The position numbers and the translations under genes were made by a program. A stretch of DNA of 10,632 nt from Bacillota bacterium (GTDB lineage: Bacteria; Bacillota; Clostridia; Christensenellales; Aristaeellaceae), in the NCBI GenBank assembly GCA_023443705.1, contig JAEZTD010000331.1, positions 1-10,632 of the forward strand. The letters are read 5' to 3'. Positions 1 to 6,408 of the stretch are shown here, piece after piece. The notes beneath the pieces were generated by a model. The model saw only the letters and a program-made list of their open reading frames with translations, was not told the DNA's origin and did not search any database. Position 1 is the stretch's first letter. The number at the start of each line of letters is the position of its first letter.

Positions 1-390
1 CTCAAATACATAGACCGAACGGGCAACGCCCGGCGATACGGAAAAGGCGTACACAAAAGCGGCGGAGGGCAGATACAATAGCGGCAACACCCATTTTTTT
101 CCAAGCACTCGCTCCTGCCCCGTCAAATGGAGCGTGAAATGCAGAAGCAGGCTGTAGACGGAACCGTACCCGACGGCGGCGATCCTCGTCCAGAGCACGG
201 CGGCCCTCTCGTAAGGAGCGACGATGACGACGGCGTATCCAAGCGCCCACGCGGCCAGGCTTAGGGTGATGGCAAAAAAAAGCCGGTTGAGCGGGGCTTT
301 GGGCTGGAGCTTCAGCGCGTGAAAACCCATCAACGGGCACCCGGAGGCCAAAATCAGGTATATCGCGGAAAAAAGCGTCAGGTTTTTCAT
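1..390 (-). CDS. Membrane sensor protein, N-terminal 7TM-like domain (partial)
   Basis: An open reading frame of 130 codons runs from an ATG at 390-388 off the left edge of the window, so only the N-terminus is present. It begins MKNLTLFSAIYLILASG and shows about four hydrophobic segments, near residues 4-22, 35-55, 62-85 and 97-115. The pattern LNRLFFAITLSLAAWALGY, then ERAAVLWTRIAAVGYGS, resembles the 7TM N-terminal sensor region found on many Firmicute histidine kinases and diguanylate cyclases. The output domain lies outside the window, so kinase, GGDEF or HD-type output cannot be told apart. The ribosome binding site is weak: GGAG lies about 13 bases before the start. A longer-looking frame on the same strand (2-340) is rich in Arg and low-complexity and is a shadow of this one. 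The membrane assignment is firm; the family assignment is by recognition only. Confidence 0.62.
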   Translation of the reverse strand, partial: MKNLTLFSAIYLILASGCPLMGFHALKLQPKAPLNRLFFAITLSLAAWALGYAVVIVAPYERAAVLWTRIAAVGYGSVYSLLLHFTLHLTGQERVLGKKWVLPLLYLPSAAFVYAFSVSPGVARSVYVFE

Positions 391-728
391 AGCGTAATCA
401 GCGCTCCACGGCAACACTGCGACAATCGCATTGCACCCATATTCTATTAATATATCGGTGAACCTCCCCCCGGACTTAAGTCATTTGTGTAATAATTCTC
501 AGCGCGCTTTTTCCTCAATTCCCTAAAAACGCACGGATTCCATATTTAGTGTAGTTACGGAGCGCTATTTTCTTTCGATCTCGTTGTGAGCATCTTCCGG
601 ACCATGTAACCGCCCGGCCTCTTCAAGCCGAAAAATCCGGGACCTATTTGATATTTTACGCCCCGCAGGGTTGACGCCGCCCCGATGCGCTGTTAGTATA
701 GACAAAATCATTCAAGCGGGAGGCGCGT
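391..728. other. Intergenic region, AT-richer, between divergent genes
   Basis: This 338-base stretch separates the minus-strand sensor gene from the plus-strand methyltransferase gene. It is visibly richer in A and T than the coding DNA around it, especially near 430-560. No ORF of useful length with a ribosome binding site was found on either strand, and no tRNA-like or terminator-like structure was seen. The right end holds a good plus-strand promoter (671-699). No convincing minus-strand promoter was found for the sensor gene; AT-rich hexamers near 440-455 could serve as a -10 but lack a matching -35. Confidence 0.6.
671..699 (+). promoter_or_regulatory. Sigma-A-type promoter with extended -10
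   Basis: TTGACG at 671-676 is followed after 17 bases by TAGTAT at 694-699. A TG one base before the -10 (691-692) makes it an extended -10. The predicted transcript start is about 20 bases before the GGGAGG ribosome binding site at 718-723 of the methyltransferase gene. It would drive the methyltransferase and the two acetyltransferase genes. Confidence 0.7.
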
Positions 729-1550
729 ATGAAGGATTCGATTGCGACCGTCCGGGCGTATTACGATGAAAACGCGCGGAAGGAATGGGAAAGGCTGCAG
801 GTTCACCCCTTTGAATTCATCCTCACCACTTGGAAGATGGAGAAGTACATCAATCCCGGCGACTCGATCCTCGACATCGGCGGCGGCCCGGGGCGCTACG
901 CCATCCACTTTGCGAAGATGGGCTGCCCGGTCACGCTGATCGATCTGTCGCCCGGAAACGTCGCCCTCGCCCTTGAAAAGGCCGGGGAAGCGAAAGTTGC
1001 GCTGCGCGCAGAGGCGGCCAACTGCCTGGATCTGGACGGGATGGAGTTGGGCCTGTACGACCACGTATTTCTGATGGGACCGCTCTATCATCTGACGGAC
1101 GGCGAGGACAGGGCCGAGGCCGTGCGGCAGGCCATAAGGCGCCTGAAGCCGGGGGGCATCTTTTACTGCTCGTTTATTCTGGACTTCGCGGCGATCATCT
1201 ACGATATGAAAAACGGTCCCGGCTTTCTGCCCCTGGATCTCGCGGACGGAACCATGCCGCTGATCGTCGATTCCGTGCTCCGGGGCGACGCGTATGCGGG
1301 GAAATCGTTCACCACTGCCTGCCTCGTCAGCCAGCGGCAGATTGAGCCCTTTCTGGCCCCCTTTGGCCTAAAAAAGCTGGCGCTGTTCGGCCAGGAGGGC
1401 ATCCTCGCGCCCAACGAGAACCAGATTCTCTCCTATCCGGAGGCGGAGCGGGCACAGTGGATCGAGCTTGCGAAAGCGCTTCTCGAAGTGCCAGAGCTCC
1501 TCGCCTACGCTGAGCATGCCATGTACATCGGACGAAAGGTGGCAACCTGA
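729..1550 (+). CDS. Class I SAM-dependent methyltransferase
   Basis: This 273-residue cytoplasmic protein should transfer a methyl group from S-adenosylmethionine to an unknown acceptor. The Rossmann-fold motif I, ILDIGGGPGRY, lies at about residues 47-57. The acidic residue ending strand 2 is Asp72 (VTLIDLSP), the strand-4 motif is DHVFLMGPLYHLT at 111-123, and LKPGGIF follows at 139-145. The MGPLYHL version is common in uncharacterised Firmicute methyltransferases of 260-280 residues, so the length is normal and the gene looks intact. The start is fixed by GGGAGG five bases upstream and by the promoter at 671-699. The stop is followed directly by the start of an acetyltransferase gene, which points to cotranscription. 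Methylation is well supported; the substrate cannot be read from the sequence, and a small molecule is as likely as a macromolecule. Confidence 0.88.
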   Translation: MKDSIATVRAYYDENARKEWERLQVHPFEFILTTWKMEKYINPGDSILDIGGGPGRYAIHFAKMGCPVTLIDLSPGNVALALEKAGEAKVALRAEAANCLDLDGMELGLYDHVFLMGPLYHLTDGEDRAEAVRQAIRRLKPGGIFYCSFILDFAAIIYDMKNGPGFLPLDLADGTMPLIVDSVLRGDAYAGKSFTTACLVSQRQIEPFLAPFGLKKLALFGQEGILAPNENQILSYPEAERAQWIELAKALLEVPELLAYAEHAMYIGRKVAT

Positions 1551-2423
1551 ATGAGTTTTGACGGATCGGACCTGTCTCTGCACGACTGCGTCCGGGACGA
1601 CGAACGAGCCCGCGCGGGCTTTTTCGCGCTTGCGAAGAAGGTTTTCGGGCTGGACTTCGCGCGCTGGCACGCGCTGGGCTGGTGGGGAGACGACTACATC
1701 CCCTACACGCTCTATGACGGGGATCGCGCCGCTTCAAACGTGTCCGCGAACGTCATTCGAACGCGGCTCCGCGGCCAGGAAAAGCGCTTTATTCAACTGG
1801 GCACGGTGATGACCGACCCCGATTACCGGGGACGGGGCCTCGCCAGGCGCCTGATGGAGACGGTGCTTGATCGGTACGCGCCGGTCTGCGACGGGATCTA
1901 CCTGTACGCAAACGATTCCGCCTCGGATTTTTACCCGAAGTTCGGCTTTATCCCAGCAGAGGAGCATGCGTGCGCGCGTCCCGTCTCCCCTTCCGGCGCA
2001 ATGATCAGAAAGATGGACATGGACGATCCCTGCGACCAGGCGCTGCTTCTGAGCCGGCACGGAGAGGGAAACCCCTTTTCGGCGCTTCCCTTGCTCAATA
2101 ACACCGGGCTTCTGATGTTTTACTGCGCGCAATTTCTGAAGGACTGCGTCTACGAAGTTCCCGGCGCGGTCGCCGTGGCGGAATACGACGGCGACGGGGT
2201 GCTTCTCTACGACGTGTTCGGCGGCGGTACGCTGGACGAAACCCTGTCTGCGCTGGCGCGGGAGGATACGAGGACCTGCACGCTGGGCTTTTCCCCGTTT
2301 TCGCAGGAGGGCTTTGAGGTGCGGCCGCGGCCGGAGGAGGGCACCACATTGTTTGTGCTGGACGGTAAGGAAAACCCCTTCGCCCGGGACAGGCTGATGT
2401 TTCCGCTTCTGTCCCACGCATAG
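1551..2423 (+). CDS. GNAT family N-acetyltransferase, two-domain
   Basis: This 290-residue protein should transfer an acyl group from acetyl-CoA to an amine. The GNAT motif A, VMTDPDYRGRGLARRLM, lies at 86-102, with the pyrophosphate-binding loop RGRGLA at 93-98. The next strand and helix carry IYLYANDSASDFYPKFGF (116-133), the typical end of the GNAT core. A C-terminal region of about 130 residues follows and ends FPLLSHA, an ending I recognise from a widespread uncharacterised Firmicute GNAT group in which this tail accompanies the acetyltransferase domain. The ATG follows the methyltransferase stop with no gap, and AAAGGTGG at 1535-1542 inside the upstream gene gives an 8-base spacing. The immediate junction suggests translational coupling. 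The substrate is unknown. Confidence 0.87.
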   Translation: MSFDGSDLSLHDCVRDDERARAGFFALAKKVFGLDFARWHALGWWGDDYIPYTLYDGDRAASNVSANVIRTRLRGQEKRFIQLGTVMTDPDYRGRGLARRLMETVLDRYAPVCDGIYLYANDSASDFYPKFGFIPAEEHACARPVSPSGAMIRKMDMDDPCDQALLLSRHGEGNPFSALPLLNNTGLLMFYCAQFLKDCVYEVPGAVAVAEYDGDGVLLYDVFGGGTLDETLSALAREDTRTCTLGFSPFSQEGFEVRPRPEEGTTLFVLDGKENPFARDRLMFPLLSHA

Positions 2424-2478
2424 CCGCTTCGTGCAGCGACTGCGGGTTCCATTATGAGAATTTCAGGAGGCGGCCTAC

Positions 2479-2940
2479 ATGCATGTGGAGATTGTCGAAG
2501 GGTATGATCGGCTCAACGACATCCGAACGCTTTTTCGCGAATATGAGCGTTCTCTGGACGTAAACCTGTGCTTCCAGCGCTTTGAGGAGGAGCTTCAGGG
2601 GCTGCCAGGCCGGTACGCGCGGCCGGAAGGTCGGCTTTTTCTGGCGCTGTCAGGCGGATTTTCGGCGGGCTGCGCCGCCTGTCGGAAGCTGGACGAGAAC
2701 CGCTGCGAGATGAAGCGGCTGTACGTGCGCCCGCAATTCCGCGGGCTGGGGCTGGGGCTGGCGCTGGCGGAGCGGCTCATCCGGGAGGCCCGGGCGGCAA
2801 ACTGCCGGGCGATGGTGCTGGACACGCTTTCCACCATGTCGGGCGCACAGGCCCTCTATCAAAGGCTGGGGTTTACGGACATCCCGCCCTATTACGAAAA
2901 CCCACTGCCCGGCGCGCGCTACATGGGGCTGAACCTCTAG
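2479..2940 (+). CDS. GNAT family N-acetyltransferase, single domain
   Basis: This 153-residue protein has a single GNAT domain of normal length. The central part reads CEMKRLYVRPQFRGLGLGLA (76-95), where RGLGLG (88-93) fits the acetyl-CoA pyrophosphate loop R-G-x-G-x-G/A. It is followed by MVLDTLSTM (112-120), ALYQRLGF (125-132) and IPPYYENPLPGARYMGL (135-151). The IPPYY-NP-PGA ending marks a common Firmicute GNAT group with unknown substrates. AGGAGG at 2465-2470 with an 8-base spacing fixes the start. It lies 55 bases after the previous acetyltransferase and probably shares its transcript. A hexamer repeat encodes the Gly-Leu run of the loop. The stop codon touches the stop codon of the amidohydrolase gene on the other strand, with no room for a terminator between them. 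Confidence 0.87.
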   Translation: MHVEIVEGYDRLNDIRTLFREYERSLDVNLCFQRFEEELQGLPGRYARPEGRLFLALSGGFSAGCAACRKLDENRCEMKRLYVRPQFRGLGLGLALAERLIREARAANCRAMVLDTLSTMSGAQALYQRLGFTDIPPYYENPLPGARYMGLNL

Positions 2941-3720
2941 TCACAATCCCAGCAGGCGCTCGGCGTTCTCGTGCAGAATCCTCTCCATGTCGGCAGCGGG
3001 CAGGCCGAGCGCGTCGAGCTTTTTCAGTTCCGCGCCGGGGTCCCACATCGGGTAATCGCTGCCAAACAGCACGCGGTGCGCGCCGTAGCCGCGGATGAGC
3101 GCCTTTAATTCCTCCGCCGAAAGCGCGTAGAAACTGCTGGAGCAGTCCACGTAGATGTCCCGGCCTCGAAGTGCCTCGCGCGCTTCCCGCCACACGCTCC
3201 AGCCGCCAAAGTGCGCGCCGACCACGGTGAGCTTCGGGAACGCGTCCAGCACGCGGAGCAGCCGGCCGGGGTTCGAGTAATCAAACCGGTTGTCGCCGGT
3301 GTGGGCGAGGAGCGGCACCCCGCCCTGAATAAGTTCATACAACTGGAACAGGCGGGGATCGTCCAGCGCGGTCCTCTGCATGTCGGAGTGGATCTTGACG
3401 CCCCGAAGGCCCAGCGCCAGCGCGCGCTCAATTTCTCCCGCCATGTCCTCCTGATCAGGGTGAATGGTGGCGAAGCCGTAGACGTTCTCGTTTTCGCGGC
3501 ACAGCCCTGCGATAAAGGCGTTGATGGAAGCCGTCTGAGTCGGGGCGGTCGCCACCGAGTGGACGACGCAGGCGCCGACACCGGCAGCCTTTTCAATGCG
3601 AAGAAGCGTCGCCAGCTTGCCGTCAAAACGGGTGGGCAGGTCGTAAAACCGGCCGATGCTGTCGCTCGCCTTCTCGGCGATGTTGTCGGGAAAGACGTGG
3701 GTATGAAAGTCGATGATCAT
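2941..3720 (-). CDS. Amidohydrolase family protein (Amidohydro_2 type, TIM barrel)
   Basis: This 259-residue protein belongs to the metal-dependent amidohydrolase superfamily, in the group with ACMSD-like hydrolases and decarboxylases. All expected metal and catalytic positions are present: the HxH pair at His6 and His8 (DFHTHVF), His140 (LLAHTGD), His170 (VGAHFGG) and Asp222 (FGSDYPMW). The sequence GLRGVKIHSDMQ (104-115) is also typical. An intact active site predicts a real hydrolase or decarboxylase; the substrate is unknown. The start is chosen because GGAGG (3727-3731 on the complement) lies six bases upstream and a matching promoter sits just beyond. The frame stays open much further upstream to about 4326, but that part runs antisense to the DUF3842 gene and does not resemble protein. 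The gene is monocistronic and divergent from the DUF3842 operon. Confidence 0.88.
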   Translation of the reverse strand: MIIDFHTHVFPDNIAEKASDSIGRFYDLPTRFDGKLATLLRIEKAAGVGACVVHSVATAPTQTASINAFIAGLCRENENVYGFATIHPDQEDMAGEIERALALGLRGVKIHSDMQRTALDDPRLFQLYELIQGGVPLLAHTGDNRFDYSNPGRLLRVLDAFPKLTVVGAHFGGWSVWREAREALRGRDIYVDCSSSFYALSAEELKALIRGYGAHRVLFGSDYPMWDPGAELKKLDALGLPAADMERILHENAERLLGL

Positions 3721-3746
3721 CGCGATCCTCCGTTTCTCTCGCTTCC

Positions 3747-3776
3747 AGTATACGCCCGCGAAAAGACGCGATTCAA
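3747..3776 (-). promoter_or_regulatory. Sigma-A-type promoter for the amidohydrolase gene
   Basis: Read on the minus strand, TTGAAT (complement of 3771-3776) is followed after 18 bases by TATACT (complement of 3747-3752). Transcription would start near 3740, giving a leader of about 20 bases that contains the GGAGG ribosome binding site. This also excludes the far-upstream start of the amidohydrolase reading frame. Confidence 0.6.
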
Positions 3777-3829
3777 TGTTAATTGGGTTGTATTTTGGGT
3801 AGAATTGTGAAGGCTTGCCCCGATTCCAT

Positions 3830-3858
3830 TTGACGATACCCCCCGGCGCCCGTATAAT
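3830..3858 (+). promoter_or_regulatory. Near-consensus sigma-A promoter for the DUF3842 operon
   Basis: TTGACG at 3830-3835, a 17-base spacer and a perfect TATAAT at 3853-3858 make this the best promoter in the window. The transcript should start near 3865, so the leader before the ATG at 3959 is about 94 bases. This placement rules out the in-frame ATG at 3815 as the start, because it lies upstream of the promoter. The region is shared with the divergent amidohydrolase promoter about 80 bases to the left. Confidence 0.8.
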
Positions 3859-3902
3859 GGATACGATTCGCCGACGCCGGAAGTGCTGGAGCGCGGCGCA
3901 CA

Positions 3903-3937
3903 ATATGTCCGAACGGCTCCGCCGCGGCGGGGCATAT
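3903..3937 (+). promoter_or_regulatory. Structured RNA leader (hairpin) before DUF3842 gene
   Basis: Bases 3903-3910 can pair with 3930-3937 to form an 8-bp stem with one G-U pair. The enclosed loop holds a small hairpin, CGGC (3914-3917) with GCCG (3921-3924). An alternative fold uses the self-complementary CCGCCGCGGCGG at 3919-3930, which extends to 3916-3933 with one wobble. The structure ends ten bases before the ribosome binding site at 3947-3952. It matches no riboswitch class I know. GC-rich DNA forms such pairs often, so a regulatory role is only a suggestion. Confidence 0.3.
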
Positions 3938-3958
3938 ACGATTGATAGGGGTGTGGGG

Positions 3959-4384
3959 ATGAACGTCGTCGTTATTGATGGAGCCGGCGGAGGCGTGGGC
4001 CGGGCGCTGGTGGAAGGGCTGAAAAAGCGCCTGCCCTCGGCGGAGGTGATTGCCATCGGCCTCAACGCGCTGGCCACCGCCGCGATGCTTCGCGCCGGGG
4101 CGGACGCGGGCGCCACCGGAGAAAACCCGGTCAAGGTCGCCTGCAGGGATGCCGATGTCATCATGGGGCCGATCGGCATCGTGGTCGCCGACGCCATGCT
4201 GGGCGAGGTCACGCCCGCCGTCGCCGAAACGGTTTCGGCCAGCCACGCCATAAAAATTCTGGTGCCGATCGGGCGCTGCGGCGTCAAAATCGCAGGGACG
4301 GGAAACCTGCCCCTTTCCGAAGCCATCGAGGACGCCGTCTCCCAGGCGCTTCAGGCCTGCCAAGCGCCGGGTGAGCGCCAATGA
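3959..4384 (+). CDS. DUF3842 family protein
   Basis: This 141-residue protein matches the DUF3842 family, small clostridial proteins of unknown function and about this length. It begins MNVVVIDGAGGGVGRALVEG, a strand followed by a glycine-rich turn as in nucleotide-binding Rossmann-like folds. It continues with family blocks ATAAMLRAGADAGATGEN (39-56), ADVIMGPIGIVVADAMLGEV (65-84, including TP just after) and KILVPIGRCGV (99-109). The start at 3959 has an AGGGGT ribosome binding site at 3947-3952 and fits both the family N-terminus and the promoter at 3830-3858. Its stop overlaps the next start in an ATGA junction, so it is translationally coupled to the membrane protein gene. No catalytic residues can be assigned; binding of a nucleotide or cofactor by the GxGGxG-like turn is inference. 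Confidence 0.85.
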   Translation: MNVVVIDGAGGGVGRALVEGLKKRLPSAEVIAIGLNALATAAMLRAGADAGATGENPVKVACRDADVIMGPIGIVVADAMLGEVTPAVAETVSASHAIKILVPIGRCGVKIAGTGNLPLSEAIEDAVSQALQACQAPGERQ

Positions 4385-5445
4385 AAAAACTCAAAGGCTT
4401 TTCCAAGCGCTATATGGGCCTCGTCTACGTATTGGTTGTGGCGGCGGCATTTGCCGCATGGGTCATAAAGAGCGGCCAGGGGCCGGAGATCATCCGTCAA
4501 CTGAGCGGCCTCGACAGCCGGTGGCTGTGGGCCGGCGCGGGCCTACTCATCGGCTACGTACTCGTCCGCGCGCTGACGCTCTACGCGTATCTTGCGGGGG
4601 AGGGCAGCAAAATCTCGTTCGTCAAATCGCTGGCAGTCACCGGCATCGGGCAGTTCTATTCGGCTATCACGCCCTCCTCCAGCGGGGGGCAGCCCGTCGA
4701 GGTGCTCGCCATGTCCCGTTGGGGCGTGTCCGGCCCCGTGGCGACGGCTGCGGTCACGGTGCAGTTCATCGGCTTCCAACTGGCGCTCCTGGCGCTGGGC
4801 GCGGCGCTGTGGATCGTCACCCGAACCCATGTGGCGCTGTACCTTGGCCCGGTGCGCTGGTTTGTGATTCTGGGCTTCATCATCAACTCCGCAATGCCGC
4901 TTTTCGTGGGCATCCTCGGCCTGAACCGGGGGGTTCTGAACGCGCTGAGCCACGGTACCGTATGGCTTTTGACCCGGCTCAGGATCGTCCGCGACCAGGA
5001 TGCCGCCCAGAAAAAAGTGGACCATATGATGGGCGAATACCAATCCTCCGTCGCTTCTCTTTTCAAAAAGCCACTCTTGGCGGCGAAGGTTTTTGTCCTG
5101 TCGCTGATACAGCTCGTTCTCATGATGGCGATCATCCTGTGCGTCTACCGCGCGTTCTGGCTCCACGGTGTCCAGCCCATTACCCTCCTCGCCCTTCAGA
5201 CGCTTCTGTACATCGGCGCTTCGTTCATGCCGCTGCCCGGCGCCAGCGGGGCGCAGGAGTACGGATTTTCGGTGTTTTTCGGCGGCATCTTTCCGGAAAG
5301 AACGCTGCTCAGCGCGATCTTTGTATGGCGCGTCATCACCTATTACCTGCTGATGCTGATCGGGCTCGTATCGATCCTGGCGGAGGGCGGCATGCGCTTT
5401 TTCGAAGCGGAACAGAAGGAGCGGGAGACAGATGGAACGCCTTGA
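4381..5445 (+). CDS. LPG synthase transmembrane domain / flippase-like membrane protein
   Basis: This 354-residue integral membrane protein belongs to the lysylphosphatidylglycerol-synthase TM domain family (UPF0104, PF03706), whose members are linked to flipping or modification of lipids. Hydrophobic segments lie near residues 12-29, 48-70, 83-100, 118-145, 158-180, 233-258, 265-285 and 308-334. The two family signatures are clear: TPSSSGGQPVE at 97-107 and FMPLPGASGAQEYGF at 282-296. It has only the membrane part and no C-terminal aminoacyl-transfer domain, so it is not a full MprF-type lysyl-PG synthase. The start overlaps the DUF3842 stop by four bases (ATGA), and its 3' end overlaps the RNA methyltransferase gene by 14 bases. 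The cargo or lipid substrate is unknown. A longer-looking frame on the same strand starting at 4371 is Arg-rich without membrane segments and is a shadow. Confidence 0.87.
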   Translation: MKKLKGFSKRYMGLVYVLVVAAAFAAWVIKSGQGPEIIRQLSGLDSRWLWAGAGLLIGYVLVRALTLYAYLAGEGSKISFVKSLAVTGIGQFYSAITPSSSGGQPVEVLAMSRWGVSGPVATAAVTVQFIGFQLALLALGAALWIVTRTHVALYLGPVRWFVILGFIINSAMPLFVGILGLNRGVLNALSHGTVWLLTRLRIVRDQDAAQKKVDHMMGEYQSSVASLFKKPLLAAKVFVLSLIQLVLMMAIILCVYRAFWLHGVQPITLLALQTLLYIGASFMPLPGASGAQEYGFSVFFGGIFPERTLLSAIFVWRVITYYLLMLIGLVSILAEGGMRFFEAEQKERETDGTP

Positions 5446-6208
5446 CAGCATCAAAAACCCGATGATTCAGCGCCTGCGCGCGCTGAAGAACGCCGAGGGG
5501 CGCGAGGCGGAGAGGCTTTTTCTTATTGAAGGCGAGAAGATGATGCGCGAAGCGGCGGCGGTCCTCGCCCCCGCTGCGGCGCTCTTTGAGGAGGGGCGGG
5601 ATTTCGGCGACCTGCCGGAGGCGCTCGGTTCCCTCGGCGCCCGCGTCCTGACGGTACCCCGCCGAGTGCTGGAAGCGGTGTGCGATACGAAGACGCCCCA
5701 GGGCGCCTGCGCGGCCTTCGCACCGCCAAAACCGCTGGACCTTGAGAACCCGCCCCGGCGGATCGTGGCGCTGGACGGGGTGCAGGACCCCGGGAACCTC
5801 GGCACCATCTGGCGCACCGCCGACGCCGCCGGTTTCGAGGCGCTTCTCACCGGCCCCGGCTGCGCCGACTGGCTGTCCCCCAAGGTGCAGCGCGCGGCGA
5901 TGGGCTCCGGCTTCCGCGTGCCGCTGGGCCAAACCCGGGACCTCGCCGAAGCGCTTTCCATGCTCGCTTCGCGCGGGTACGCGGTGGTCGCCACATCGCT
6001 GGACGGCGAGCCGTTCTACCAGCGCGCGCCGCTGCCCGAAAAATTTGTTCTGGTGATCGGCAGCGAAGCCCACGGCATCAGCCCGCAGGTGATGGCCCGG
6101 GCGACGGTGGCGCTGAAGCTGCCCATGCGCGGCGGCGCCCAGTCGCTCAACGCGTCGGTGGCCGCCGGGATCATCATGTACGATCTCTGCCGCGATCTCC
6201 CGTTTTAG
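5432..6208 (+). CDS. TrmH/SpoU family RNA 2'-O-methyltransferase
   Basis: This 258-residue protein should methylate a ribose 2'-OH in rRNA or tRNA using SAM, through the trefoil-knot SPOUT fold. An N-terminal substrate-binding part includes RLFLIEGEKMMREA (28-41). The three SpoU motifs follow in order: motif 1 ALDGVQDPGNLGTIWRTADA (113-132) with Asn122 and Arg128, motif 2 LVIGSEAHGIS (207-217) with Glu212, and motif 3 KLPMRGGAQSLNASVAAGI (229-247) with Ser238, Asn240 and Ser242. The length is normal for the single-enzyme form with an N-terminal domain. The start lies inside the previous gene, with AAGGAG (5416-5421) and GGGAG (5423-5427) upstream. Its RNA target cannot be determined; rlmB-like 23S rRNA activity is possible, so no symbol is given. 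It is the last gene of the operon; a hairpin follows 93 bases later. Confidence 0.9.
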   Translation: MERLDSIKNPMIQRLRALKNAEGREAERLFLIEGEKMMREAAAVLAPAAALFEEGRDFGDLPEALGSLGARVLTVPRRVLEAVCDTKTPQGACAAFAPPKPLDLENPPRRIVALDGVQDPGNLGTIWRTADAAGFEALLTGPGCADWLSPKVQRAAMGSGFRVPLGQTRDLAEALSMLASRGYAVVATSLDGEPFYQRAPLPEKFVLVIGSEAHGISPQVMARATVALKLPMRGGAQSLNASVAAGIIMYDLCRDLPF

Positions 6209-6301
6209 CAAGGCCCCGCAGGTTGCATTGTTTCAGGCGGGCTGAGTCGCTTCGCGCCAAAAGGAGTCGGGCGGATTTCCTCGCAAGACCAAACATTCCT
6301 C

Positions 6302-6335
6302 GGGCTGTTGAAATACTGCGGTATTTTGACAGTCC
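6302..6335 (+). terminator. Strong hairpin, possible terminator
   Basis: Bases 6302-6316 pair completely with 6321-6335 as RNA: 15 base pairs, three of them G-U, around a UGCG loop. It lies after the RNA methyltransferase gene and before the next promoter, which is where a terminator belongs. The downstream bases are only AT-rich (ATATTAAT) and lack a clear T-run, so a classical intrinsic terminator is not proven. A TTGACA at 6326-6331 sits within the 3' arm. A dispersed palindromic repeat is the main alternative. Confidence 0.42.
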
Positions 6336-6353
6336 ATATTAATGTACGCTTTC

Positions 6354-6382
6354 TTGACACCCGGCGCGGCGTATACTAAAAT
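6354..6382 (+). promoter_or_regulatory. Sigma-A-type promoter for the repeat-domain membrane protein operon
   Basis: A perfect TTGACA at 6354-6359 is followed after 17 bases by TAAAAT at 6377-6382. Transcription would begin near 6389, placing both the short leader ORF (6409) and the main start (6462) on the transcript. It excludes the in-frame ATG at 6342, which lies upstream of the promoter. A TATACT at 6372-6377 looks attractive but would leave only a 12-base spacer. Confidence 0.65.
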
Positions 6383-6408
6383 GGTTTTATACGCGGTGGA
6401 GGAGTATC

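Noticed and set aside
2..340. 112-residue minus-strand ORF
   Set aside because: It is Arg-rich and low-complexity and overlaps the membrane-sensor frame, which has clear hydrophobic segments and an ATG at 390.
391..441. 17-residue ORF ending at the start codon of the sensor gene (minus strand)
   Set aside because: Its ATG has no ribosome binding site, and the ATGA overlap alone is weak evidence.
2424..2478. Possible hairpin between the two acetyltransferase genes
   Set aside because: Only 4-bp stems form and there is no T-run, so no terminator is called.
3815..3958. Upstream start for the DUF3842 protein
   Set aside because: It lies before the near-perfect promoter at 3830-3858, and the extra residues do not match the family.
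3721..4326. N-terminal extension of the amidohydrolase to 461 residues
   Set aside because: The extension runs antisense to the DUF3842 gene and crosses the predicted promoter. The family N-terminus with the HxH motif starts at 3720 behind a good ribosome binding site.
4371..5465. 364-residue plus-strand ORF overlapping the membrane protein gene
   Set aside because: It has an Arg-rich composition with no family motifs, while the frame starting at 4381 has both PF03706 signatures and membrane segments.
6036..6075. Motif 2 of the RNA methyltransferase reads GSEAHG rather than GNEGxG
   Set aside because: The key Glu is present and motif 2 varies in this family, with similar forms known to me, so it is not evidence of inactivity.
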